NCBI RefSeq assembly: GCF_902686445.1
Contig: NW_025920104.1
Span: forward strand, 3,658,001 to 3,722,000
Direction: 5' to 3'
DNA from: Sciurus carolinensis
Taxonomy: Eukaryota; Chordata; Mammalia; Rodentia; Sciuridae
Length of the DNA stretch: 64,000 nt
Shown: positions 23,703-33,825 of the stretch, one piece after another
Layout of the letters: every line of letters starts with the position of its first letter
How positions within the stretch are numbered: the first letter of the stretch is position 1
The notes under the pieces: model-generated
The model's input: only the letters and a program-made list of their open reading frames with translations
Databases searched by the model: none
What the model was told of the DNA's origin: nothing
Made by a program: the position numbers and the translations under genes

Positions 23703-25035
23703 CAGCCATTTTTATATTTGAAGGTGTCTCAAGTGTTTGTTATTTTTCTGTATATTAATATTTTAGTTCTTCATAAAGTAATTTACATATTCAAGAAAGG
23801 TATAGAAACCCCTCCACACAGAGTTGATCACATTCCTACAGTTGTTGAGTATCATTCCTATGAATATCTTTATATTTTTATGATATATGCATATATCCAA
23901 AAACAATGTAGTGTTATTTTGAGTATTTTGAACTATATAGTATATTGTATTAATCCTTATGAGATACCTGCTTTAAACACTAAACCTAGAACTTAATTTT
24001 AATATTAGAGGTGGTGATTGGTAAGAATTTTTATATCAAATGTTTTATTTATTTTTGTTTCATGTCTTTTCCTTTTTCTATATTTACTATCAAAATTCAA
24101 ATAGTATTGTCAATAAGAAAAGAATGAGAAAGTTAGGTTTTTCTGAACTCATTCATATGCTTTCAGTTTTAGCAATTTAAAGAGGAAAATTTAAGAGTCC
24201 ACAAGTTGGGATAGCATTTTATGTATGTACTGAAATGGTTAAATATTTTTTCTCTCAATGTTTTTTTATCTGCCTTATACCAATTAAAGTGAGATGATTG
24301 GAAATTGGATATATATAGTTTTTCAGAGACTTAATGTTTCAACAGAAAAAAGTGATCCCTGCCATAAGTTTATATTTTCTTGGTGATATTACCTTCATCT
24401 TTATAAGTGGAATACATCAGAGTCAAAGACAATACAAACTGTAAATTATACAGTGTTAAAGCCATGTCCATATTCAGTGGAGCTTCATATACAATTTTTC
24501 CTTCTTTGAAACAAAAATGTTTTCTTTAGTGAGATTAGCAAACTCTACTTAGGTTGAAGAGAGAGATTGCCATTTAAATCTCTATCTCCTTGTAGAAAAG
24601 TTTTGCCTAAATGTAATGGATTGTGTTCATTGCCTTACTGTATCCTTAGCCTTGTATTACATCTTTTTTGTTCTTCTCAGTCCTAAAACAGTTCATTATT
24701 TTTGTATATAACCAAATTTATCAATATTAATAGGGAAAAACATAATTTCAAGGATTTTTGCCATTACATTATTAAGGACTTTAAGGTCAACTGGTTCTTG
24801 CCCTAGTTACTATCTATCCCTCTATCACTCTGAAACTTTTTCCTACACCTAAGTGCTGATACGTCATCTGTGAAGAGAATTCTGGCTCACTACTTATTAT
24901 TCATTTTTCTAAGGTAGAACCTGATAGTCTTTTTTAATTTCTTTTTTTCACTCCTTGTCAAAGTAATGTTAAATTCTGATGATCCTACCTTTGAATGTCC
25001 TTTTGTTATATACACCCAGTCCCACACTGCTCATG
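23703..25035. other. ASZ1 intron 2, no feature seen
   Basis: AT-rich intron sequence. No exon-like segment or recognised repeat. Confidence 0.45.
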
Positions 25036-25099
25036 CCCTCTCTCTCTCTGTCTCCCTCTGCCCCCTTCTCTCCCTCCCCTGCTCACTCCTCCTCTCCCC

Positions 25100-25154
<55 letters not shown>

Positions 25155-25165
25155 TTTTTCCCCTG
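25036..25165. repeat. Polypyrimidine tract with (CT)n core
   Basis: About 130 bases almost purely C and T on the + strand, with a perfect (CT)n core at about 25105-25151. It gives rise to three spurious overlapping open frames. Confidence 0.95.
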
Positions 25166-25799
25166 CCCTTAAATTGATGTTTATAAATTGGTTTCCCTTC
25201 ATCCTGCCCCATTCTCAACAGTGATATAATTGTGTTGCCTTTATAATACATATGGAATGATATTAATCACTAGATCACAAAGTATAGTTTGTATTTTATA
25301 ACAGGACTTTCATAATCTATCCTAAACATATCTTTTTAGCTTCTTGTTTTATCTGGTCACCCATGGGTAATTTTGTGTTGAAGAGAAAATTAGGATATCT
25401 TAGGGAAATATGTTTTATTTGCAATCTTAGATATGATCCAAGTGCAATATTCTAATTTAAAAGACATTTCCTTTCTGAAACCATTTCCAACTCCCCTAGA
25501 GAGAAAGAAGTGGCATAGAACAACCTATTGTACTATAAACTATTTTATATTTATATTGATAAAGTCAGATCAAGTCTCAGAACATAGCACATATAGTAAA
25601 ACTTAAGTTAGCAAGTTTATCAGTCACAATATTACTATTTTTCTAAGGCCATTATTACCAAGAAAACCTCTTATAGAATAAACTATATTTCACATGTCTC
25701 TATGTGTATATATGTTACACACACTGCAGTGAAGGTATTTTTTGTCCTTGTTTTGTTTTTGATGGTGGGACTTTTAAAAGCTTCTTTTTGTGTTGATAG
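25166..25799. other. ASZ1 intron 2, right part
   Basis: No repeat recognised. It ends with a pyrimidine-containing acceptor TGTTGATAG before exon 3. Confidence 0.5.
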
Positions 25800-25922
25800 G
25801 CATTAGTGTACATTCCAGCTTTCGATATGGATGGACCCCTCTGATGTATGCTGCTAGCATTGCCAATGTAGAGATGGTTCAGCTCCTTTTGGACAGAGGT
25901 GCTAATGCAAACTTTGACAAGG
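25800..25922 (+). pseudogene. ASZ1: ASZ1 exon 3, frame intact (ankyrin repeat)
   Basis: Reads [20 protein letters not shown], then [17 protein letters not shown]: an ankyrin repeat with the TPLMYAA and LLLDRGAN hallmarks. The exon is 123 bases, phase 1 in and phase 1 out. Acceptor AG (25798-25799) and donor G|GTAAGA (from 25923) are canonical. It is the best-preserved ankyrin exon and the clearest anchor for naming the gene. Confidence 0.93.
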
Positions 25923-27012
25923 GTAAGATGTTTGAGAAAACTTAACTTGTTATGTCTGCTGTGATTCTTTTAATACCAAACAGTAATTAGGCAAGGAGAA
26001 AAAAGTTAAAGCAGTTTGAAAAATAACCTATTAGTTGAATTGTATATATAATATGCACAATCAAATTAGAAGCCTAATTCAAAGAACTCCTTGCACAAAG
26101 GTAGATTCTAGATATGTTTTCTTTGTAGCATATAGTTATGTACTTGTAACTTCTATAGTAGGTTTGGCAATTTTTAAAGATAAAATGTGTTGAAAAAAAT
26201 CAAAAGACTGAGAATTTTTGGAAAAGTTCTTGAAAATCAGTGTATGAAATTGTAAACTCAGCATTGAATTATATCACATAAAGTTGTTTCAAAAGTAGTT
26301 TATTTAATATATTCATTTCTGCTTCTGTTAGTAAACGATTTCCACTCAGTAGTACTTTGAATGTTCTTAAAGAACAAAAGTATATATTTTCAAATACAGT
26401 TGTTAAAATGATTTAGCAAATCACTTTTTTTTTTGCAGTCCTGGCAACTAAAACCATAGTGCTCTACCACTAAGCTACATCCTCGGTACTATATATTGTT
26501 TTATTTTGTGACAAAGTGTCACCTAGTTTCCAAGGCTGACCTCAAACTTGAGATCATCTTTCCTCAACCTGCAAGTCACTGGGATTATACACATGTGTAC
26601 CTGGTTTAAGTTGTTTTTAATAGGTAGTTGATTTCACTTCATGATTAAGGTGTAGGTGTTATTTTAGAGTTAACTTTCACATTCTTTTTTTGTATGTACA
26701 CTAGGTACTTGTAAAGTGCTCCCTGTTTTTTTTAATATATTTTCAAAATTTCTCTTAGTTTCATGTTTAAGAAGATTTTTCATTTTGTTGTTTAAGAATA
26801 TCACTCAATGAAATATATATTTAAGATTGGTACTTTTGAAAGGATAGAAAATATTTTGCTCAAAAACTTCTTTTTCTGCTTCTCCTTATAATTGGAGGAA
26901 TACTTACAGTTTTAAAACACTTCATATTTTTCTTAGAATGTACACATAAATGCTTTTATGTGTCTGATAGCACAAGTCAGGTAAAGTGGGTAGGTATTAA
27001 TTTCATACTTTT
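25923..27012. other. ASZ1 intron 3 left of the LTR element
   Basis: AT-rich DNA with one SINE at 26430-26608. Nothing else recognised. Confidence 0.5.
26430..26608 (-). mobile_element. B1-dID-type SINE, minus strand, diverged
   Basis: ID half 'gctctaccactaagctacat', then B1 half 'caaggctgacctcaaacttg', 'caagtcactgggattataca'. Strongly mutated. Confidence 0.7.
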
Positions 27013-27304
27013 TGTTAGGAGCAGTTGTGGCTCATCGATAGCTCCCAGAAAAATGCTCCACAGACACGAGGTCTCACACAAGTGACTTTATTTTATGCGG
27101 ACGATTCACATCCGCTCAGGGGGAAAAAAGAAAGAAGAAGAGCAAGATGGTGCATGGCCTCTCTCAGATATTGGAATCTCGTGGGTTTGGAGGAACCAAA
27201 AGCATGTTAGGACGTAATGTGGGAGGCAGGAAGATTACGGTAGCACAAGCTAGAAATTCCTGTAATGTAAAAGGCGGGAAGAATGCAGACTGACAGGTGA
27301 TGAG
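27013..27304 (-). repeat. 3' LTR of the retroelement, U3 start missing
   Basis: Aligns with the 5' LTR from TGTTAGGAGCAGTTGTGGCT through the AATAAA-type signal (reverse of GACTTTATTTTATG) to about 27304. There homology stops: the outer ~60-80 bases of U3 are absent and an ID-like fragment follows. It has one copy of the 60-base unit that is doubled in the other LTR. Confidence 0.85.
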
Positions 27305-27347
27305 GAGGCAAGCACTCTACCGACTGGGCTCTCTCCCCAGCCCGAGA
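27304..27347 (-). mobile_element. ID SINE fragment at the 3' LTR edge
   Basis: 'gcaagcactctaccgactgg' then 'gctctctccccagccc' is the reverse complement of an ID tRNA-like head. It sits exactly where the LTR breaks off. Confidence 0.7.
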
Positions 27348-30300
27348 TCTCTATACTTCTGTTACTAGCAAACATAGATTAAGCCTACCTGTGTCTGTAG
27401 GCCTTAAACTGACTAAAAACTTCTAACTCTAGCAGTTTCTCTTGATAGTTACTATTATTTTTAAATGCCCAAGAATGGCTATACTTTGGTTTTAACTGAT
27501 TTGCTAGGTGTTTAAGATCAAACTTGTCAAAGTAACCTGTTCCTGTCTGTTAAAGAGTTAGCTGTGTTTTCACAGGGGTCACTCATAGAGAACTTAAGAG
27601 CAGCTTCTAGCGGCCTCATCAATCTCCTTGGCCAGGAGATTGTGTGACCCAGAGTTGCAAAACTCCTTGGAGAAGTCCTCTTGTTCCCTGGGTTCAGGCT
27701 GACTTTGAGGGCAAGACCCAAATATGGACTTTTCTTGACCTCTGTATTTAATCTCAATCTCTAAGTTTGAACTTAACCATCAAGCAAGTCAATCTCACCA
27801 GTCATAAAGTAAGAGTACTGGGCTTTAGCTTTAATGTCTATAACTTTACTGTTATTACCCCCTTTTATCTAATTGGAGTTTACATTATGTGTTCTATAGG
27901 TGATGGCTTACTATTCCAAGATAATTTACGTTGTTTGCTCTTGAAGCAGTACTTCTGCAAAATATTGATCAGTCAACAATTAGAGTTTCCAAGGAAAATA
28001 CAAAATGGAATTACCAACAGTAAAATGTCCCCGACCCATGGGACATCAACAGAGGATGGTAAACCTAAGAGAGAAGGAATGAAGGGACAAGAGACACAGG
28101 GAGTGACAGCAAGACAGGAATTTTGATCAAGCTGCAAATTTTTATTGTTCACATGGGTATTTATGCTGAGGAAATGAGGGGTATGACGAGACCCAGGCTG
28201 GTTGGCTGTGTTCTTCTATTGGGCTCCTGATAAGGTGCAAGTTTGCACTGGCGGGAAGGTGAAATCCCAGAAGAGAAGCAGGGACGGCACCATAGGCACC
28301 ATATCATCAGAACTATCATCCAGGAGGGCAAATGGGGCGTGCTCTGCAAATCTGTCAGCCATCAGTTGCAGGGTGTTTGCATCAGCTGCAGGGTGTTTGC
28401 GCAGGGTGAGGCAACCACAAAATGTTCCCTGGGCTGGTGCTTATCATAAAGGTCAGGATGTTCTCAGAATGAGAACTTCTTCTTGGTCCCTGACAGTAAA
28501 ACATTCAGTTTGTGCAATAGCTATCTTGAATTTTGGCTGAGTTCCCATTTGAGATCACAGTAATTTTTACAACAAACCTTAAACTTTTGAGCACAACTTT
28601 AAGTGAGTTAAAGTCAGGTTTACTTTGGAGCCATTGTAATGTGTAGCAGGGTGGTGAGGCAGAGCTTTAACGTGGGGCTTTTTAGTGAGGGGTAAAGGAG
28701 TATATAAACACAGATTTTGAAGATTAAGCTGAGATCAGATGGAGCTCTGTTCTCTGATGGAAATGTGGATCTAAAGAGTTATGTCAGCAATCTTTATATG
28801 TGTGCAATGTTAGGTTCCAAAGTTACTGTAAGGTGGGCAGGAACCAGAAAAGGGAGCTGATGAAACACTGGTTATCTAGTAAAGGAATTCCTTCCTGCCC
28901 ATGAGCTGTGTGCCAGAGGTTAATGTACTGCCACAGCAGTTAGGCATCTTGTGCCTTGAACAGGAGCACTCCCAGGCACCAGGCATACCACAGCCATGAG
29001 GTCATCAGAGACCCCAATTTTAGTCCATTTTTGCTACTGCACATTACACTCTTTCTTAATTGTCATTTTATATATACCCTATTGATGACAGGTTTTATAA
29101 TAGAACATTAAATGATAGGTTTACCATTACAGACAAGTTTAATTTGGAGAACAGCAGCTTGATAAATTTTCTGCTTTAAAGGCTTGCATACCTGGAAAAT
29201 ATGAACACATTTAACATACAAAGAATAATGTTTTTAAGTATGTTACTCCATGGAATAGCTTCATAAATTAATCAGATGTCTTTAACAAACACATTTGAGT
29301 AATCCCAAACATGTTGACTCCAATTCACTCATCTTATTGTAGAAAAATCAAGATATCAGAGAAGCGTACCAACAGTATTTGCTGTCTCTTTCCTGTTGAA
29401 GAAAATTCCTAGAAAAATTGATGTTAGACATTTTATAAACATTAATACTTTATTAGTGTGACCGCCTAGAGACTTGTGAGTTAATTTTAATGATGTTTTA
29501 CTTCTATTAGTTTACCCAATTTAAATTGAACCTCCTTAAATCATGTGAATTAAAAATATTTGGATCCATTTTTAGAATTTAAATTTTTATGCATGTTTAT
29601 ATTTAACACAAAAGCAAAGGCCTTGTAATATTTATCTCCATTGCAATGTAATGGATGTTCAAAAATAACTCTAGAGTTGGATAAAAAGAACTGATCAAAA
29701 ATCATTAACCTAGGTCTGTAGGATCAAAATTGTGAGCTCAAAAATACAGCATTTAAGAAAAACAAAGTCCTAGAAGAAAAATGATAATGGTTACTAATTA
29801 AAGCATGAGAAAATGAGAAGGGGAGAAAAGTTGAAAGGGAGAAAAGTATTCTGAGTTGTAACCCAGGAGAAATTTAAAATGGACACTTTTTTTTCTTGGG
29901 TTTGAAACTGGTCTCCTACTGTGCCTTTCTTCATTTACATTTCAATGTAACCCTTGACTGAGATCTGAATCTGAAAGGGGCTAATATGTTCTAGCAGAAA
30001 CTTGATGCTTAGGTCCTTTTAATTTCTTGAGCCTGAAGGGAGAGCTAAGGAGTGAGAAAGAAAAGATTTGAAAATAAGGAATCAGCCAAGAGAACATGTT
30101 CAGGTTTTACTCCCCCCATGCCAGCCACCTCCCATAAAGGAGCTAGAATGTGTGTATGAGACCGCATGGTGGGGGGACTTGGTGGGCTGAATGGAGGAGC
30201 GGAAGGAGAAACAGAATGAGGCAAAGGAGAGGAATTAACAGGAGCTTCTGCAGTAGGAGACCTGTAAGGAGATGACTCATCAGCTGGATTAAACTCAGAA

Positions 30301-31100
30301 GAGAAAGTATTAAAAGGGGGAGTAGAAGCCAAGAGAATGTGTTAGGTTTAGCAAGAAAGAAAGAAAAAACACAAAGGGGAAAAGTCCCTTTCCATTCACC
30401 AGGTTGCCCACATATGTACTTAATTATAATTAGGCATATAATTTTACCTAGTATAAAGCTAGAATTTAGGGTGTCATAAATAGACCATTCTGATTATTAT
30501 CTACAGGACAATTTAGCTCTAATTCAGGGAACAGGTGAAGGGGTTTGAGATGATTTAAAAATCTCAGGGGTGAGTTTGCTGGGCTGGATGTCCTGGATCC
30601 CGTGGTAAACTGAGACCCACCTGGATAGTGATTAATGGCGTCCCAAGAACCATGTGCCAGGCAACGAGAGGTTAGTACAGAGGTTTGGTCATCACCAATA
30701 CCAGGGTCTAGCCAGGCATTAGTTGAGAGAGTTTGAAGACCTGGCCAGGATTTCAAGTGAGACAAAAAATATAAAAGAGCCTCAAACCCTGAGAAAGAAT
30801 CTCAGCACCATAAAATCAGGAATCAACCCAGCAACTAGGAACAGCTATGGGGACCAAGGAGGTACCCCAACACTTCAGCAGTCTTGAGAGCACTGGATTT
30901 AATGGCTGCTTCTCAGATCAGCTGAGATGTGGAGATGTGTTTAAGTGGTCAGGGTGCCTGCCTAAGGGGAACTCACCAATTTTGGAGTCCGGTGTTGCAT
31001 GCAGAAAACTGGGCGCTCACGTAAAAGAAAGGTGAGTCTGTATCCATGGGCGCTGGGGCTATCGGATGGGAATCAGTTTGCTTAGTCAGTGGAAAAACCC
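27348..31100 (-). other. Internal region of the LTR element, coding capacity lost
   Basis: No recognisable protease, integrase or reverse transcriptase motif. A minus-strand proline- and serine-rich frame of 95 codons (30045-30332, with PPFSPPSPP) lies where a gag gene would be expected, but no gag hallmark is seen. Frames at 30466-30765 (minus), 28202-28540 and 27767-28126 (plus) show no family resemblance. Confidence 0.5.
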
Positions 31101-31120
31101 ATCCCGGGTTTTCGACACCA
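31101..31120 (-). other. Primer-binding site, tRNA-Phe-like
   Basis: On the + strand the 20 bases read ATCCCGGGTTTTCGACACCA. The 3' end of mammalian tRNA-Phe, as I recall it, is ATCCCGGGTTTCGGCACCA, so the site differs by one substitution and one extra T. It lies two bases inside the 5' LTR, the correct place for a retroviral primer site. Confidence 0.7.
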
Positions 31121-31122
31121 GA

Positions 31123-31491
31123 TGTTAGGGGCAGTTGTGGCTCATCGATAGCTCCCAGAAAAATGGTCTGCAGACATGAGGTCTCACACAAGGGACTTTA
31201 TTTTATGTGAATGATTCATGTCTGCTTGGGGGGAAAAAAGAAAGAAGAAGAGCAAGATGGTGCGTGACCTCTCCCAGATATTGGAATCTCACGGGCTCAG
31301 AGGAACCAATAGCATGTTAGGACGTATCGTGGGAGACAGGAAGGTTACAGCAGTGTAAGCTGGAAATTCCTGTGATGTTAGAGGTGGGAAGAATTCAGAC
31401 TGATAGGTGATGGGGAGGCCAGAAATTCCTGTAACGGGAGAGGTGGGTGGAACACAGATTGAAAGGTGGTTGAGAGGCCAGATTCCTTACA
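31123..31491 (-). repeat. 5' LTR of the retroelement, with duplicated U3 unit
   Basis: 369 bases, complete. It starts on the minus strand with TGTAAGGAATC and ends CCTAACA. U3 holds two tandem copies of a ~60-base unit (31361-31420 and 31421-31479, each beginning with the GGAAATTCCTGT / AGAAATTCCTGT phrase). An AATAAA-type signal lies in the reverse complement near 31195. Confidence 0.88.
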
Positions 31492-31496
31492 CTTTT

Positions 31497-32239
31497 AATT
31501 TAGATCTAATGAAATATTAAGACATCACTGAACTCAGTTTTTTAGTCACAGAGCTGGGAGTAGAATTTTATGGTCTGTAGTGTACCACTAATATAAACTG
31601 TGGTTATAGTGACCTTTTGAATTTCTGGGTTCTTACTTGAGAAATTGGTTTTGCTTTTTTTCTGTCTACCCTCTTCCCCATTGATACCATAGGTACTAAG
31701 CATAGAATAGTTTCAGGGAACAGGGTGAGTTTAGTGAGATTAAGTAGACCAGGACTGAAAAGGAAACAATAAATATGACTGTTGTATCAGTTTCATTAGG
31801 GAGGTTATAAATTAGATTTCAAGAGCTGTCAGATGGGTGAGAGGTAAAGAAGTGAAACCAGAGAGTACAGCTCAATTTCCAATCATAAGTTGAGCAAGGA
31901 AAATTTTAATCTACCAAAAACTGTAGCAATGTAACAGAGTCATGTGCTTCACCACTTCATTGTCTTGAGGAAAAGGAATAGGGGAAGTAAGTTAAGAAGT
32001 GCTTTTTACATATAATATGAAGAAGAAAGGGATCCATCCCTGATCTCATGTTTTGGAGACTTAATCTTATGAGTGAGATTTCAGGAGATTTTGTTGAATT
32101 TGTTGATTTTTTTTGATGAATTTGTTGATTTTTGTTGATTTTGTTGAGTGCAAAAAATATATAGAATATTTAAAGGTAAGGAAGTCAATTAGATATACTT
32201 TCTATAGTTCGAGGACTTTTTCTTGCTTGGTTATTGTAC
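31497..32239. other. ASZ1 intron 3 right of the LTR element
   Basis: No exon or repeat recognised. It contains a short run of TTTGTTGATTTT repeats at about 32093-32145. Confidence 0.5.
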
Positions 32240-32351
32240 ATAAGCAGACTGTTTTGATGACTGCAGGTTTGGCTTGTGGCTCTGAAGAACAGATCTTGAA
32301 GTTTGTAGAACTGCTACTTTCATGAAACCCTGATCCAAAAGTAACTTGTAG
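32240..32351 (+). pseudogene. ASZ1: ASZ1 exon 4 remnant: acceptor lost, nonsense TGA
   Basis: With the single base carried from exon 3 the exon reads DKQTVLMTAGLACGSEEQIL and continues KFVELLLS. A TGA (32323-32325) stands where ASZ1 has an arginine codon. NPDPKVTC and a phase-2 donor AG|GTAAGA follow. The two bases before the aligned exon start (32238-32239) are AC, not AG. The exon therefore has both a splice lesion and a stop. Confidence 0.9.
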
Positions 32352-32497
32352 GTAAGAGCCTTACTGTTGATTCAACATGTTGAAGATACTTTATCATCCT
32401 GTTAAACACTTCATAATATGCATTTTTAAAAATCATAAAAAATGTTTGTTTACTTGTCCAAATACTTGATGGATAAAATTAGGTTATAAGTTCCTAG

Positions 32498-33250
32498 TGA
32501 AAAGACCCCTGCCCCACCAGCTCAGGCCTATTTTAAGAGAAAAAGAAAAATTATTAACAGGGCATGTTAAAGGAATTTATCCGAAGATTTAGCTAAGAAA
32601 GGGGCAGGATAATTGGGAAAGTCAGAGCATGTCTGAACTAACAGGAGCTGATAAGCAGGAACTATAAAACTGTCCTGTAAAACTTCTGATACCAGATTCC
32701 TGACCAAGGACAGAGTAAATAGGATGAGATAACAAAGGACTGTAAATGACAAAGTAAAATTATGGCTTGTGAAGCATGTTATCTTAAGTTCTGAGCCGCT
32801 CTGACCCCTGCCCCGGAGGGTTATCCTTAGTAAGGTTCCTTCTCGGGTCAGCTCCCCTGGACTTCACAGATAAGATGAGAGAAGTCTGTGTTTATACATT
32901 CTTTACCATTTTTACGACCCGTGCTGCGGGCAACTTGGGAAAACCTGTGTCTCTATCTTTCATTTCCCCCTCTCCAGTTAAAGTAAAATTATGGCTTTTC
33001 CAAGGATTTCTAAATGCTGGATTCAAAATAACCAATAAGAAACCTGTTGCCTACCGTGCGCAAAACCTGCTCCTTTACCCTATAAAAAACCTGTGCCCCA
33101 AAGCCCGGTGTGCCAGTTCACCGAAGCTCTGGCTGACGTTTTGCTGAGCACCCACAGGCGCCTGTGTAACATAACAATAAACTGCCTCTTGCTTTTGCAG
33201 CCAGTGATTACGTGAGTTCTTCCTTGGACAGGGGGTCTTAGGGTCTTTCA
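32498..33250 (+). mobile_element. Solo LTR in ASZ1 intron 4
   Basis: 753 bases bounded by TGAAAAGACCCC and GGGTCTTTCA, an imperfect terminal inverted repeat, and by a 4-base target duplication CTAG (32494-32497 and 33251-33254). Within the right third a TATA-like CCTATAAAAAACC (about 33080) and an AATAAA (about 33175) lie in the order expected of an LTR. No internal retroviral sequence is attached, so it is the product of LTR-LTR recombination. The 4-base duplication fits gamma-type (ERV1) insertions. Confidence 0.88.
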
Positions 33251-33254
33251 CTAG

Positions 33255-33624
33255 ATCCCATTATATAGGAGTACCAAGAGAAGTTGACCTTTCAACTTTT
33301 ACTTTTAAGATGAATATTATACACATTTGAACAGAAAAGGAAAAGAGTACATCAAACAATGATTTTCTTTGAATACACTCAAAAGAATATAATGGTCGAG
33401 CTAGAGAAGTAAAACCTATTAAGTACTTTGTGTAAGAACTTTTACACAAATAGTATGAAAACATATTCAAAGGTTTCTATTTGCCTAAGAATTTAGCAAT
33501 TAATTATACATAGAAAAAACAATAAATGTATCTTGCATCTGTTGAAATATCTATAATATTAAAAATGAATACTTTATACATCTTTAGATAATTCCCAGAT
33601 GAAAAAGATTTTTTTCTAATTGGA
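33255..33624. other. ASZ1 intron 4, no feature seen
   Basis: No recognised element. Confidence 0.45.
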
Positions 33625-33825
33625 ATGATTTCAAGGGCAGTCTGTTCTGCTGCCCAGGGGTGATTTGGTAATGTCTAAAAGGATTTTTGATTGTCATACC
33701 TTTAAGACATTATGAGTATTTAGTGGATTAGGTCAAAGGGGCTGTTATATCTTCTATAGTGTGTGGGACAGCCCTCCAAAGAATAAAAAACCCAAAATGA
33801 CATAGTTGAGAAATCCTGATTTAGT
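33625..33825 (+). mobile_element. MER20-like hAT-Charlie relic
   Basis: 'gcccaggggtgatttggtaa', 'tgtctaaaaggatttttgat', 'gggacagccctccaaagaat' and 'cccaaaatgacatagttgag' follow the MER20 consensus order known to me. Confidence 0.75.

Larger units (their letters stand above)
27013..31491 (-). mobile_element. LTR retroelement (endogenous retrovirus-like), minus strand, degenerate
   Basis: Two similar LTRs flank about 3.8 kb. The element is bounded by the 5-base duplication CTTTT (27008-27012 and 31492-31496). LTR ends are TGTTAGG on the left and CCTTACA on the right. On the minus strand the 5' LTR is followed by two bases and a primer-binding site resembling the 3' end of tRNA-Phe (31101-31120). 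The internal part has no long open frame and no reverse transcriptase motif that I can see, so the copy is decayed or was non-autonomous. It lies in ASZ1 intron 3 in antisense orientation. The ERV class is not assigned with confidence. Confidence 0.85.

Noticed and set aside
25006..25251. Arg/Glu-rich or Ser/Leu-rich frames near 25.1 kb
   Set aside because: They are translations of the (CT)n tract.
27348..31100. Host exons within the LTR element
   Set aside because: No splice-bounded conserved segment is seen, and the stretch is enclosed by paired LTRs with a target duplication.
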